Source of the DNA: Podocnemis expansa
Taxonomy: Eukaryota > Chordata > Testudines > Podocnemididae
NCBI GenBank assembly: GCA_007922195.1
Contig: ML681997.1
Coordinates: forward strand, 12,598,142-12,662,141
Direction of reading: 5' to 3'
DNA length: 64,000 bases
Shown here one piece after another: positions 33,276 through 46,567 of the stretch (the stretch's first letter is position 1; every line of letters starts with the position of its first letter). Position numbers and translations under genes: made by a program. The notes beneath the pieces were generated by a model. It saw only the letters and a program-made list of their open reading frames with translations, had not been told where the DNA came from and did no database searches.

Positions 33276-35889
33276 CTCAGCTAGTTTCTACTGGAATCAG
33301 GATAAGCATGAGTGCAGTGTATATATATGTGCTATATTTGATGCAAGTATTTCAATGTATTCACTCAACATAACCAGTTCTTTATGGGCAGTTATTCAAG
33401 GGAACTTATCAGCTGGTAAACCACCCCTCTGTCTGAAAATCTTTTGATCTGCTATTGCTCTGATCCTGCACTGAGATCTGCTACTGCAAAACCCTGTGGA
33501 TTTGCATTAAGATACAGGTTTTCAGGCAGAAGGGTCAATGTTAGCAGATCTCATTGCAAGATTGGGTCCTCTAGTTAAAAATTAATGCAAGTTTACTATA
33601 ACTGAAAGAAGTTAGATTAAAAAAATTCTTTAATTTTTTTCAGTTGTTATTTAACATTTTTGTTGTAGTATTGCCCAACAGGCTAAGCGACATCTGGGCC
33701 GCATTGTGATAGGCATTGCAAACACAGTAAATGACAATTCCTGCACAGTTTTGCGCTTCTGAGAGCACATTGTTCATAGTCATTTCACTTTTCCTGTGTG
33801 GTGTTTGTCAGTCACTTTCTTTTCTGAAAAGATTCTTGTAAGCATCAGCAGGAGAACAATAGAGAAAAACAGATACACAGTATTTTTAAAATGGGATTTT
33901 CTGTAGATACCAGAAGAGTCTTTAACAGGAGCACTACCAAAATTAATTGCTTTAAACAACAACAAAAAGAAAATCAAAAAACCCAACACTACCAGTGTCT
34001 GCACTGTTTTGCTAAAATAGCATTGCTTGTAGATCTTTGCAGTTAGAAGGTATCCCAGGGTTTTTTTGTAAGGCTCATTACTGTTAATGAAGAACAAGGT
34101 TTTCAAAACTAGGTGTGAAATCTTAGCCCTTCTGAATTTAATCGAGCAAAATGGAGCTAGCATAAATTGACAGTTGATAGTGTTCCTTTCACAAAAATGT
34201 AATGGCTTCTTAGCAGAAATATAAAGAGCTAAAATAATACAAATTAATAATTAATGTCTATAAAAGTGTACAGAACTAATAAAACTAAAATTATCTTCAA
34301 CCACTAAAGCTAAATGTGTCCCCATTTAAATCATTCCTCACAGTAATTCTGCTATATTTAGTACACTAAGAATTTGAAATGTAATATCTCAGTTTCATGT
34401 TCATCAACTTTGTAGAACAATATACTTAGTTCATTATAGATTTCAATGACTTCTCTGAAACTAATCCAAGATTTTTAAAAAATACAATAATTTAACAATG
34501 TATGAACAAGAAATAGCACATAAGATGTAGAATTGGAACATAAGCATACAGCCCAGTGGTTGACAAATAACAGAGTAGCTTTCTGTTACAACATGAATTA
34601 CTGTAAATCAGAGGTGATGGAAGTTTACAAGTTTAAACTGATGAAAAGATAAACATAATGTGTACTTCATGCAAGAAGTCACTGTAATGTTAGTCAGTAG
34701 AGCCTGTGGATATTGCCACCTAACAGGGTTATAATCTTTTGTAACCCTGAACAGTGTAATGTGACTAAAGAAAAGCAATAAAGACCATTTTCTTACCAGT
34801 ACTCTTGTGGCTCTGACCTAAATCCTGAACAAGAGTCAAAAGGCACCAACCAATAGCTCATTAATAGTCCCTGAATTAAAATACCTTCTTGATAGATGAT
34901 GTTATGAAGTCATTCATGGACATTTCAGGAGGAGAAGAGAAAGGTCACCTTGTTTTAGAATTCAGTAAAAGAGGAATTCACGTTCTGTTCACAGAAGCAA
35001 TCGCTATCTAATTTAATAAAAAGTTTTCATCCCTTAGGGATTATAAAGGCTGCTGAAAAATAGTTTTCCTGAAGAGCTTCTGGGGAGGGATTTGCAAGGT
35101 CTGTAGTGAATAATAATCTGCATTACAATCTGTGGTCTCCTGTGGATCCCACAGAAATAGTCTCCACTTGTCAGCTGCTATCACACACATGGAGAAAAAG
35201 ATTTTTGAAGCATACTCTTAAAGGAATTAAATTAGTGCAGTGGCTCTGATGTGGACCTTCTGCATTGCCAAGCATTGCAGTGGCCTTGAGCAAGCAGGAG
35301 GGAAGGGGTCTTGCCAGAAGAGGCGCTGCACTAGGAAATATCTGCACCCTTTTCATGCCACGAGGGTAGGCCACTTGATGGTTCACTGCAACTACACAAG
35401 CAGCATGGGTGTATTGTGGTCACTTTTCCCAGACTATAGGCTGTAGCAAGCAGCTGTGGAGACTGCATTGCACCCACATGGTCTGACCACATTATGGGAG
35501 CAGATTACCCTCCCTCTGCCCATTCCCTTGGCTAGATCACAGGCGATGTTTGTGAATGAAGTCAGTTTCATTCCATGCATAGTTCCTAGGTTATGTCTTA
35601 ATGTAGTATGGTATATTGTGAAATTTCACTTGTCTTCCTTTTTCTATAAGAATTAATGTATGAAAATGAATATGACAGGCCACAAATATGTGTTTTTCCT
35701 GGCTGGCATGTGCTGCTGTGCCATGTCATGCTGCTAGACTACAAGCCATATTTTTCTCAGTAGTTGAATGCCTTCAGTTTTGCCAGATCATGGCACTCAA
35801 CAATTTCATGATCAAGTTCCAAATGATGGTACAGAAAGTAGTACATATTTAAAAAAACAAACAAGCAACACCATGTAAAGTGGAGAGTT
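33276..35889. other. Intron DNA without recognised features
   Basis: No exon or clear repeat family recognised. 35235-35460 is somewhat GC-richer and may be a worn repeat. Open frames such as 33780-34163 (-) have no protein features and sit in A/T-rich DNA. Confidence 0.4.
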
Positions 35890-36265
35890 CACAGGAGAGG
35901 AACCCAAATGACACAAGGTTAAGGAAATAATATCTACTAAACACTATGAGAGCTGGGAATGTTCATCCAAAGGATGAATCTGAGAGAAGCCATGATTACT
36001 CTTTGTCTTCACAAATAGTAAGAAGATATTTTAAACAGGGCAGAAACTAGTTATCTTCATTCATTAATAAAGAAAAAACAAAAATAACATCCTTAAACTG
36101 AAGAAAGAATTTTTCAGGTTAAATATTGTGAAAACCTTTTTAACAATAAGACCAGTTAAGCAATAAAACAAGCTGTCAAGGGAGATTGTGTAACCACTAT
36201 CTTTGGAGCTATTCAGTCCTAGAAGTGACACCTGTTCATTGGGGTTGATACAGGGGTAATAAATT
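35890..36265 (+). mobile_element. Old CR1/L3 3' fragment
   Basis: Conceptual translation gives pieces typical of the CR1 C-terminus (FRLNIVKTFLTIRPVKQ, then NKLSREIV and SLELF-like) with frame changes and stops. Heavily decayed. Confidence 0.55.
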
Positions 36266-37786
36266 TTTCCTACTGTTATAAGTAGAAGTGAATTAAGCAA
36301 CCTGTTAACATTTCCTTTTAACACAGACAATTATATTATTTGTTCCTGTGATAGTCTCAGATAACATATGCTTATGGCCTGATTTTTCAGCCCAGGTTTC
36401 ATACAGCTTCTGTTTATGTGCCCTCTGACAATTGCTATGCTGTAGCTATCTAAGTACCTGATTATATTCTCGGGTTAGTCCCAATCACTGTAAGGAGGTA
36501 AAATTGCATCTGCAATTGTTTATTAATTTTGTTGTTAAATGTATTCTGTGTTTTTACCTTTATTATGTGGGAGTTGGGCCATAGGGAAGACCTGCTTATG
36601 CTTAAAAGCATTTGCTGCAAATCATTATCTGATGGACTGCTTGAAAAAATCACCTGTAACTTAGTGTTTAACAAGTACGTACTGTAGCTAGTTTCTATTT
36701 CAAAAGTAGATGTTGATGGTACTATTAACAAATCCAAAATAATTGCTACAATTCATTCTCCCACCTACTTGGTGATTAACTAATCATATACTTCCTATTT
36801 TACCATGTCCTGAGCAATTTCTTGCTGCATTTAGGTTTACAGTGAAACAAATCTTCCTTTTGAGTTTTCTAAAGTAATGTTCGTTTTCTTAAATGTGCTT
36901 GCCTCAGCGTCTTATGTTGAGTTTAATTAATATTAACTACATTTAAACAATGTTCAAAAGTAGCTTGGAAGTATCATCAGAATACATTAGTCTTTTAAAC
37001 TTGTCTAATTATCCTTTGCTGAATTCACTTTATCTGTGATTAGTAAGAAAGGTTAAATGCTTTTGTCAGGAGCTTATAGCTTTGCTTTTGTGATAGGCTG
37101 CATTTTAAGCAGTCATTTGGATTGGTGTTGGCCTTTGAAAAATGTAAATTCTTTGAAGGAAGATTTAAATGAACCAATAAAGATTATGCAAACACACACA
37201 TTCATTATCAAGCCCATCTGTATTACAGTTAAAGCTCTGGGAAACTAAAGGAATTGCATGGAAGGATAAATCAAAGGCTTCAGCTTTCTTGCATTGTCTT
37301 CTGAAAATTTAAAGGCTGTTTTCTCTGACTTAAACTACTAAGTGCCTGATAAAAGAAAGAAGCTAGCACTACAGATATCACATAATAAGTTTGAGGGGCA
37401 ATTCCAAATATTATTCTGAAGAAAGGAAGAGTTAATTTGAGTTGAGAAAAATCTAAATGCAGTTGCCTGTTCTTTCATTTTCACAAAGAGATTGGTTTTG
37501 GATGGGTTATTCTAGATAAACTGAGCTTATTTGTAGTTTGCACCCCAAAAGGTATATATGAATGTGACAGATTTGGGGTTTGTTAAAAATCAAAAGAAAT
37601 TCTAATTTCATTTTAAAGAAAGAGTTCTAAAATTGCATGTGTAGACATTTCTTAGTTTCTTAGAATTATGCAGTTTCTCTTCTGTCTTCTGTCTCATTGT
37701 AACATATTTCTCAAAGCCACTTCATCTTTAAATTTAGTAAGAAATAGATTCAATGAGGGGAAGGACATGCAGATTCTCCTTTGCGT
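36266..37786. other. Intron DNA without recognised features
   Basis: A/T-rich sequence up to the start of the DIRS element. No exon, RNA gene or repeat family recognised. Confidence 0.45.
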
Positions 37787-37932
37787 AGTGTCCCTGTGGG
37801 TGCTCCACCTTTGGTGTTGGCATAACCATCTGACGCAGCTCGGAGTGTTGTTTAGCAGTGCTTGCCTGGGTCACACAAGCTCTGCAAGGCTGCCTTGCAC
37901 CACTTTTGGTGCCATTTCAGTGCTGGCATGAA
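37787..37932 (+). repeat. DIRS left inverted terminal repeat
   Basis: agtgtccctgtgggtgctcc, ggtgttggc, tttagcagtgcttgcctggg, caaggctgccttgcacca and ggtgccatttcagtgctgg each have reverse complements in the same order within 44040-44185. A run of 16 C bases follows at 37935-37950. The outermost 40 or so bases present at the right end are missing here. Confidence 0.85.
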
Positions 37933-38092
37933 CACCCCCCCCCCCCCCCCAGTTCCTTCTCAACTGCCATGGACAATGGATGGAACTCAACTCTCTCTCT
38001 CCCTCACATATCCCTAGCTTATGTTTCTTGCCAGTTTTTACCTCCCAGTTTGGACTTTTTCCCTTTTACCCTTTCCTACGTTTAAAAAAAAA

Positions 38093-40570
38093 CCCCTCAT
38101 TTTTACCGTGGTGGGTTCTCCCAACCTTAAGTGCTATGATACCTTCCATGATGCCATGCTGGCATCAGATGGACACACATCATGTATTAAATGTCTGGGC
38201 AAGGGACACATTTCCCAAAAGTTTGTCTGCTGCCAAAATCTTAGAGCCAGAGCTTGCCATGACCAGGACCTATGCATGAAATTTTTACTGATGGACTGCT
38301 CTCTCTGTCTTGCCTCAGACCCAGGACAGAGCACTGCAGCCTCATACCAGTGTCCCTGAGAGGTACGCCTTACTTCACCACATACTAAGGTGAAAAGGAA
38401 GAGACCATCATCTCCCGACAGACCACATACTAAAGAGGCATCTGGTTCCTCATGTGTGATGGCATTTGAACTCCCTCAGAGGGTCCACATCATCAACCCA
38501 CAAGGAGAGGAAATGCACTTGGAATACCTGGCGCCAACAGCCTCAAAACCACTGAAAATGGCTGCCATACCAGCATTGTCTATCTCTTCAGTGCCAATGA
38601 CACAAATGCCGATTGTGTTTGCCACACCAGTACTGATGATACTAATGACATAGCCTGAACACCCAGAACCATCCCAGCCTGCGCCAACCACAAAGGTGCT
38701 GTTCATTCTGACAGCGGACCCAACCACTTCACACGGAACCAACCAGGACCACATGTCATCAGCACCACAGTCTTACCACATGCCAAAAAAGCATTCAGAA
38801 AAGAAGAAACACCAGGATATGGCTCCAGCTGAGAGATCTCCACCTACCTTCGGTCATCAACAAGCCCAGTTTTTCAGTGATGACAAGGAGTAGCAGTGTC
38901 AAGGCTTTTTCCCCACTCTGGCCTTAAAGCCTGCTCTTAAAAGTCTCCAAGGCCTCCAATTCCTGGCCTTGGAGTGGTATCGCTGCCACCACCCAAATGC
39001 AAAAAGACCTCTTGAGACCCAGGAAGGCGCACTTGGGAATTCCTCCCTGTGAAGCACTTGCAATCCTCTTTATTCCTCTCTCAGGAAAGTGACTGAACTC
39101 CAGCTGCCATATGAGCTGGAACTGGAACAGGGTTCCCTTTAGTAGCTGCCTGTGCAGTCTAAGGCACGGGCACCAAACTTCTTGCCTTTCAGGACACAGA
39201 ACCAGAACTTACTTAAAAGGTAAACTCTTTAATCAAAAGGAACAGATAATAAACACAGAGAGTTGCTTCTCTGGGAACTAACTTAGTTAGTTACAGGGTA
39301 GTGGGAGGGGGTACATGTGCTCAGCACAGAGAAATCCAAAAAACAAGCCAAACACAAAAGAAAATACCCTGACCGCGTCTAAATAAACATTCCCTGTTCT
39401 ACTCACGCCTGGTCAGTACCAAACTTAACTTATCTCTGGTAAGGATGTTGCTGGATTCTTCCTCAGGCCCCTCTGGCCTCCTCCTGATCCTTCCAGGAGC
39501 TCTGCTGCCTCCAGACAGGCCCAGGCCAGGCTGTTGTTACCATTCAAAAACCTGTGCTTCATTCCTATAGGCTGTCCTGGGACTCACTGACCAGAGTGTT
39601 AACCCCTTCCTCCCCAAGGGTTATTACAAGCAGTACCGCAGACCAATATTCTCCCCAAAAGCACTCTCCTCTCAGCCATGATAGATGCATCCTACTTCCC
39701 TCCATATCACTGGTATCCTCCTCCATGGTATCGTCACCTCCCTCCTAACTCCTATCATCAGTGGCCGCAGGAGGACGCATGGTCACACTTCTCTTCACAT
39801 GCTTCCAGACCATTCAACCTCCTGATAATATAGACTGCCTGCACTTCCTCCATCATCACCAAAAGATCACAACAATTATGACAATGCTGATCTGGACCCA
39901 CCATATGAAGCCATCACTCCTTCACCACCCTCGAGCACCAATGACTCTCATCAATTTCAGGACTTGTTTTGCAGTCTCAGAGTCCCTTGAGATTCTGTTA
40001 CAGGAAATTCTGGAATCCCAGCATAAGCTGTTTAGGATTCTCCAAAAACAGTCAGCCACAAAAATTGCCTTTCCCATAAATTCAGCCCTCACAGAGCCTG
40101 CCATGGAGATCTGGCAAACCCCAACTTCAATTCCACCAATCTTTAGGAGAGCTGATAGGAAATATTTTGATTCTGAGTATCTTTTTAATCACCCACCACC
40201 CAACTCCCTGGTTGTAGAGGCAGCCAATCACTGGTAGAAACAGCAATTCAATCACTCTACACCTCAGGACAAGGATGATAAAAGAACAGATCTCCTCGGT
40301 AGGAAAGCTTATGCTTCCACCTCCTTCCAGTTCAGAGTAGCAAACTATTCGGCATTCTTGGTGAATAATGACCACGATAAGTACTTAAAACTCGCAGATT
40401 TTATTGAACGTATTCCACAGGAGAAAAGACACGCTTTCCATGCAATCATAAAAGAAGGTCAGTTGATCTCGAGGACAGCCCTCCTAGAGGCCTTCAGTGT
40501 GGTGAGACATAGCGGCCTGTACTATGGCCACAGGTGTTGTCTTCCGATGATGTGCCTGGTTATACTTGGC
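38093..40570 (+). pseudogene. DIRS gag-like ORF1, broken and split by a solo LTR
   Basis: The left part (38120-38360) reads KCYDTFHDAMLASDGHT and CIKCLGKGHISQKFVCC, a Cys-rich stretch at the usual place for this protein. The right part (39761-40570) includes LVVEAANHW, then DLLGRKAYASTSFQFRVANY, then FIERIPQEKRHAFHAIIKEG, which resembles the gag-like protein of vertebrate DIRS elements. It probably coats element RNA. Many stops and frame changes. A TG...CA LTR interrupts it at 38897-39628. Confidence 0.7.
38897..39628. mobile_element. Solo LTR, 732 bp, nested in the DIRS element
   Basis: tgtcaaggct... ...gggttattaca with TG/CA ends and a perfect 5-bp duplication agcag (38892-38896, 39629-39633). 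The DIRS gag-like sequence continues on both sides. No second LTR or internal genes, so it is a recombined solo LTR of a retrovirus-like or gypsy-like element; which one cannot be told from the LTR alone. Possible AATAAA signals exist on both strands, so direction is undecided. Confidence 0.88.
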
Positions 40571-40894
40571 TGACCTCCCAAGACAGCTACAAGCTGCCAT
40601 CAAAGACCTGCCATTCAAAACGAAGTCTTTATTCTCAGAAAAGAAAGACCAACTTATGCACAGTTCAAAAAACTCATGAGCCACCCTCTGTACTTTTGGA
40701 ATTTACACCCCCATTATTTAACACAGAACATACCGGTATGAGCCATATAACTCTAGATGCCATTTCCCACCATTAACACGATCTCAGTTCAGATGACAGG
40801 ACTACCAATCCTGCCCTAGAAAGCATGCACAAAGATGTAGACAACCGTTGAATCAGCCCATTACTTAACAAGCACTCCCATCAAAACCTCATTT

Positions 40895-42540
40895 TTGAGG
40901 CTGAGGTCCGGGGTCTGCAAACCTTTCTTGTATTGCCAGAGCCTTCTGCAGCAGACATCTTCTCTGACCATCTGTGCCACTTCTATCACCATTAGTTTGA
41001 CATCACATCTGACAAATGAGTGCTATATACCAGCAGACTCAATTACACCATCTTCATTACTTTCAAACCACCTTCCCACTATCCTTCCTTGTCCCTTTCA
41101 GGGACACTTGTCATGTACAGCTCTTAGAGCAGGAGGTCATTCATCTTCTACATATCGGAACTATTGAAAGAGTTCCTGAACAATTCCAGGGAAAGGGTTT
41201 CTGCTCACCTTATTTTCTAACCCAAAAGAAATCAGGGGGGTAACATCCCATTCTTGACCTAAGAAAATTAAATAAATTTGTCAGATACTACAAGTTTAAG
41301 ATGGTAACGCTATCGTCTATTATTCCAGCTCTCCAATACTAGGACTGGTTTGTGTCCCTCAACTTACAGGACGCTTATTTTCATGTTTCCATATACCCCA
41401 CCCATAGGAAATACCTTAAATTCATCGTTAACAGAGTTCATTAGCAGTATACAGTTCTCCCTTTGGGTAATCTCCACAACACCTCCACAGGAACGGTGTG
41501 ATGATCTTCCCATATCTCAGAGACTGCCTAATAAGATCTACCACATATGAACCGGCCATTCAGGCTGTCCGATTTGCTATCACTCTTTCAAAGACTGGTT
41601 CTTCTCAAAAAACACAAAAAAGTCCACTCTGGAACCCACATAAAACATTCAGTTCATTGGGGCATGCATAGACTCCAGGGTCACATGGGCCTTCTTCCCG
41701 AAAGACGGAACCCTCAAAATTATACAACTTGTAAATGACGCCCTTGTAGCTCCTACAATAATGGCAAGGGATTGCTTACAACTCTTGGGTCACATGGTGG
41801 CCACCACTTCCATAGTGGAAAACACCAGACTCCCCATGAGACCCTTTGAACTCTGGTTTGCAAAGATGTTCAAGGCAAAATTCCATTCTATGCAAAGGGT
41901 ATTATCCATATCCTTGGAAATAAAATGCTCCCTGCTTTGGTGTACTATCCCAAACAACTTGTCTATAGGGATATCCTTTTCTGGCAACCTCCCTTGTCAG
42001 AATAACCAACAGATGCATCCCTAACAGCATGGGGAGCACCATCTCCTGCACTAAACTACACAGAGGAAATGGTCTACACATGAAACCTTTCTTCACATAA
42101 ACGTCCTAGAGTTACAAACAGTACGATACACCTGTGCCCACTTCCAAAGCCTCTTAGTAGCCCAACATGTCAAAATCATGACAGACAACACGTCATGTAT
42201 GTTTCATATACACAGACAGTGGGGAGGACAATCTGTCCCCCTTTACACAGATTCCATAACACTCTGGAGTTGGTGTATAGAGAACAGCACCCTTATCTCC
42301 ACCACACACCTACACGGAAGTCAAAACACGACAGCCAACTTTCTCAGCTGCTTCTTCACCCGCAATCACGAATGGCAGATAAACCCACCAGTCATATACA
42401 AAATATTCAGTCTCTGGGGTTTTCCATCCATATACCTCTTTGGCTCTTACCACAACTGCAAATGTCAGAATTATTGCTCCAGGGCAGGCAAAGGCCCCAG
42501 ATCAAAAGCAGATGTCTTCATTCTCACATGGACACATTAA
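40895..42540 (+). pseudogene. DIRS reverse transcriptase and RNase H, broken
   Basis: RT: FVSLNLQDAYFHVSIYPTHR (about 41349-41408) is motif A with its Asp; the next catalytic box reads FPYLRDCLIRS (about 41505) where DIRS RTs have YLDD, so one Asp is lost, and part of the fingers-palm link appears deleted just before it. RNase H: ELQTVRYTCAHFQSL, then MTDNTSCMFHIHRQWGG (about 42178), HLHGSQNTTANFLS (about 42310) and HEWQINP (42370). Frames change several times. It would copy the element RNA into DNA. This copy cannot. Confidence 0.8.
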
Positions 42541-42839
42541 CTTCTTTACACATTTCCTCCCATTCCGCTAGCTCCTCGTGCTCTACAGAAAATCTGACAG
42601 GACACAGCAACAATCATAATGATAGCACCAGCCTGGCTGAGACAACCATGGTTTTCAGACCTTCTGGAAATGTCTTGCAAACTACCAATCACCCTACCCC
42701 TCTCACAGAACCTCTTATCACAGCAGAACAGACAACTCAACCATCCAGATCCCAAAAGGCTGCACCTGACAACCTAGTACCTTGTTGGTTCAGCCAGGAA
42801 GAGTTACTCTGGTCCAAAGCAGTTCAACATGTTCTACTA

Positions 42840-43775
42840 AATAGCTGTAAACCATCCACAAGAAAAAACTTGTCTCCAGAAATGGAGTAGATTCTGTTAT
42901 TGGTGTACCCAAAATGGCCTTCTTCCCTCCTCAGCCTCAGTACCAATGGTCCTTCAATACCTCCTCCATCTGAAATCAACAAATTTATCACTGAGTGCAA
43001 TCAGAGCCCACTTTACAGCAGTCTCAACATTCTGGATGCCCTCCACCCACTAGGCTTTTTTCTCCCATACAATAATTAAAATATTTCTCAAGAGCATTCA
43101 GAATCTGTACCTGGAGGTTCATCTCCCACTTCCAGCATGGAATCTGAATCTAATACTCAAAAACAGCAGAAAACCACCCTTTGAACCTCTAGTGTTGTGT
43201 TCCTTACTACACCTGTCAATGAAGGTGACTTTTCTAATTGCCACTCACCTCTGCCAACGTATCAGTGAAATCAGGGCACTTATGGCTACACAAACTTACA
43301 CAATGTTCTGCAAGAACAAGGTCTCCCTCATGCCACATCCAAAATTTTTACCCAAAGTTTCTTTCTTCTTTCATTTAAATAAGACAATCCACTTACCTGT
43401 CTTCATGCCAAAACCTCACTCAGCTCCTCTCAAGGCTGCTCTTCACAAGCTCGACGTATGCTGTGCCTTGGCATTCTATCTGCAAAGAATAAAGACTTTC
43501 AGAGCCACAGATTATTTGTACCCATAGCAAAAGAAATAAGGGTCAACCAATATCCAAACAAAGACTGTCCAAATGGATTTCTAACTATATACATATTTGT
43601 TATGAAATATCACAAATGCTGCCTCCAGTACACATACGATCACATTGAACTAGGGCAGTATCTACCTCGGTAGCATTCCTTCACAATGTTCCCATTATAG
43701 ATATTTGCAAGGCAGCCACTTGGCCATCTGTTCACACATTTACCAAACATTATGCTAGAGATCAGGCCTCTTGCT
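42840..43775 (+). pseudogene. DIRS tyrosine recombinase, broken
   Basis: The family replaces the integrase of other LTR-like elements. Visible: KWSRFCYWCTQNGLLP (about 42875), LLHLKSTNLSLSAIRAH (about 42970), the catalytic Arg box LCQRISEIRALMATQ (about 43250), HPKFLPKVSFFFHLN (about 43337), LDVCCALAFYLQRIKTFRA (about 43450) and the final box WPSVHTFTKHYARD (about 43717-43760) with the active-site Tyr candidate. The frame is open for 43192-43527 and broken elsewhere. Confidence 0.82.
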
Positions 43776-43867
43776 CCAATACAGAAGTGGGGCTCTGTAC
43801 TTTCTTCCTTTCACAATCCAGGCTCCAAAGCCCCCCAGCCTTAGAGGGGAACTGCTTTGGAGTCACC

Positions 43868-43985
43868 TAAAGTGGAGCACCCACAGGGACACTACTTGAA
43901 GGAGAAAGAAGGGTTACCCACCTTGTGCGGTAACTGGAGTTCTTCAAGATGTGGGTCCCCATGGGTGCTCCATCCTCCTCCCCTG
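43868..43985 (+). repeat. DIRS internal complementary region
   Basis: ggagcacccacagggacact followed by acttgaaggagaaagaaggg on one side, and aactggagttcttcaagatg with gggtccccatgggtgctcc on the other, are complementary to each other and to the outer ends of the terminal repeats. In DIRS elements such a region helps restore the ends during replication. Confidence 0.7.
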
Positions 43986-44039
43986 TCTACTTCGGAGCGT
44001 TTCCAATTTGCTCCACAGTAGAGAAGGAACTGAGGCAGG

Positions 44040-44200
44040 TCTGTTCACACGAATGCTGAAATGGTGCCAAAAGCAGCACGAGGCAGCCTTGCAGCACTCA
44101 TGTGACCCAGACAAGCTCTGCTAAACCACTCTCTGAGCTATGGGTGCGCCAACACCTAAGATAGAGCACCCACGGGGACATGCATCTCGAAGAACTCCAG
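44040..44200 (-). repeat. DIRS right inverted terminal repeat
   Basis: Reverse complement of the left repeat: tgctgaaatggtgccaaaag, gaggcagccttgcagcactc, tgacccagacaagctctgct, gcgccaacacc, agagcacccacggggac. It extends outward with gaagaactccagttactgca (to about 44225), which the left end lacks. Confidence 0.85.
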
Positions 44201-44225
44201 TTACTGCACAAAGTATGTAACCCTT

Positions 44226-46553
44226 CTATTTGGGCTCTGCTTTCTGACATGGTATGAGTGAAGAAAGCCAAAGTCTTAAAACTTCAAGAAAAAACAAGAT
44301 AATGTTATAAAATATTCAAAACAAAACTAAAATGTTTCATTTCCCCATTGTTTTTGCTTCTTTTCTGGTTTATTGGTGCTGGTATCTTGGCTTCCTTTCA
44401 AACTAACCCAGACAAAAACATTTTACATATGTGTTTTGTTTCCAGGAGCTCTCCAGCAGGATCAAGTCTATAAAAGGTCATTTCTACAAAGATCCTTGCA
44501 GTTGCTTGCTGTGCTTGGCTTTTTTCTTCTGACTGTACCCAGATGACTCTTAATACAGGGTATCACTTGTGAATTAGGGATTCTGATTGATTCCATTCTG
44601 TGCCTTATTTACTTCTGTATGTCATCTTTCCTAGACATTTTCAATTCCAATTTTTTGTCATCTCTTTTAAACCATGCTCAATAATGCTCAGAGTAATGTA
44701 TTCTGCCCAGTGCTCTCAGCATATACTTCAGTGTATTATTTGCAAGTGGCCTTCAAGAATATTATTTATTATCAGTTCAAAAATCTACTGGATCCTTAAT
44801 CCTTTAGTAAAATAATCATGAGTGTCGGAACATAACAACTGGTAAGTGGTCACTTTTAATGTTGTTGTACTGGGAGAGCTTGCATCTTTTTGTATTGATC
44901 AGATTACTTTAGATGGCTAGAGAATGTGATGCTGAGGTGCCTTGATAATGATTAGAGATAAGGAAAGGTCAGTTTCTTTGCCCTTATTACTTCATTAATT
45001 ACTTAGTATAGCATTAGTAAAAACTCCTATAGATGCCTGTTCTCCAGGGAATCCTGTTGCTGACCCTGTGCTTTTAGCCACTATTATTTATTATACTGTT
45101 GTTCATGTTTGCATTTAAAGAAAGTTCCCATTGCTGTGATTCGTAGGAGTCATTAAGTGTCATTCTTCCATTAAAAGATTTTTCAAGTTTTTCTTTCCAA
45201 CACATAAAAAACAATTAGTAATGCTTGCAGTTGGTTATAGATTAACTGCAATTCATGAAGATAGCAGATTATGAAGCAAATGACTGTGTGATGAAAAACT
45301 TTGCCCATACCAAAAAAATATACTGACAGTCCTGAAATATATGTGCTTGTGTATTTGGCCATGCAAATTTGATTTTTGCACTTAAAAATAACATTTCAGT
45401 GAAATGGACTAAACAGGCTTTGTTTGTTTTAGTGGTTGGACCAGTAGATCCTACCTTTTTTTTTTTCTTTCCATATAGGCCTTTAGAGATGCTACTGCTA
45501 GAAATGTCATAAAAATGTCAGCTTCAAGGAATTTAGCATTAGGCCAGCTTTATTTGTTAAGATGGTAACTCAAAATTTTCCTAGCTGAATAGAATAGCTA
45601 TAAAATACCTGAAGTTCCTGGGCTATGAAAGGTGTATTGAGAATGGACATCCTTCCTATTTAAGAGATTCTTAAATGTGGAAGAAACTTTTTTTTTTAAA
45701 GGGTTTGTACCAAGGGATGGGAACTTTGGATGCTTGTGTTGTGTTCCCAGTTCCATTTGGCGATGGGTGAGTAACTTAACCTGACTGTACCCATTTCTTA
45801 AAATGGGAAGCCTAATACCTGTCTATCTCAGTCAAATGGTGCTAATTTTACATGGTTGACTTTAATGAGCTTTAAAATTCTTGGCTGAATGAAGCTATGT
45901 GTCAGTACAAGCCTTTCAGTACTGGTCTTTCCTTGAACAAATGTCATATTAAACACTGAGTCTAAGTTCACATTGTTTATTTTAAGTCCAGTCCCCTGTG
46001 ATGAGGCAGGACTAAATAAACCTAGACACCACCAAGTCTTCTTATATTTATGGAAAAATAAAAAAAGTGGCCCAGACCCAGCCCACAGAGGGAACTACGT
46101 ATGGACAGAATGCATTTGTCCCACAAGGAACAAGTGATTTTCTGCCTACACAACTTTGGTTCCTGGGAGACACAGGAGAAATAGAGACTTGGCATGAACA
46201 GGCAAAAGGGGGCATGTGATGCCCAATCAACATTGTGATTATCACTTATACTAACTAGTGATACTTTTCTAGCATCCCTCATTGCTAAATTTAGTTCTAA
46301 GGGCAGCTGTACGCATTGTTATTATAGAGAATCTTAACTCTGATACAGATCCAGGTTGATCTGTGGGGCTTGATATCACATTCTGAGGCAAAGCAAACAC
46401 TAGCCTGCTCCTGGAATGATCCTGGGAGAATGTGAGGAGTCTTTTTCTGTAGTCTCCTTTGATGGTGTGTGAGGGCAGTGTTTTATTTGTATGTGTACTT
46501 TATAGCTCTTTTTGAAATTATGGGCACTAGTACTGGAGCTACTATCTTCCCAT
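44226..46553. other. Intron DNA without recognised features
   Basis: A/T-rich DNA. Short open frames (44600-44815, 46022-46282) have no family features. No repeat family recognised. Confidence 0.45.
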
Positions 46554-46567
46554 TACACCTAGAATGA

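Larger units (their letters stand above)
37787..44225 (+). mobile_element. DIRS-type tyrosine-recombinase retrotransposon, near full length
   Basis: Inverted terminal repeats (37787-37932 and about 44040-44200) enclose, in order, a gag-like region, reverse transcriptase and RNase H, a tyrosine recombinase, and then a region (43868-43985) complementary to the outer ends. This is the layout of DIRS elements, which insert through a circular intermediate using a recombinase and make no target duplication. About 6.4 kb, of which 732 bp is a later solo LTR. All reading frames are broken. It lies in + direction inside the NUDT14 intron. Confidence 0.88.

Noticed and set aside
37935..37950. Run of 16 C bases as a regulatory G-quadruplex
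   Set aside because: A single homopolymer at the inner edge of a DIRS terminal repeat; length may be an assembly or slippage effect.
38897..39628. Complete endogenous retrovirus
   Set aside because: Only one LTR with its own 5-bp duplication; no internal genes or second LTR, so a solo LTR.
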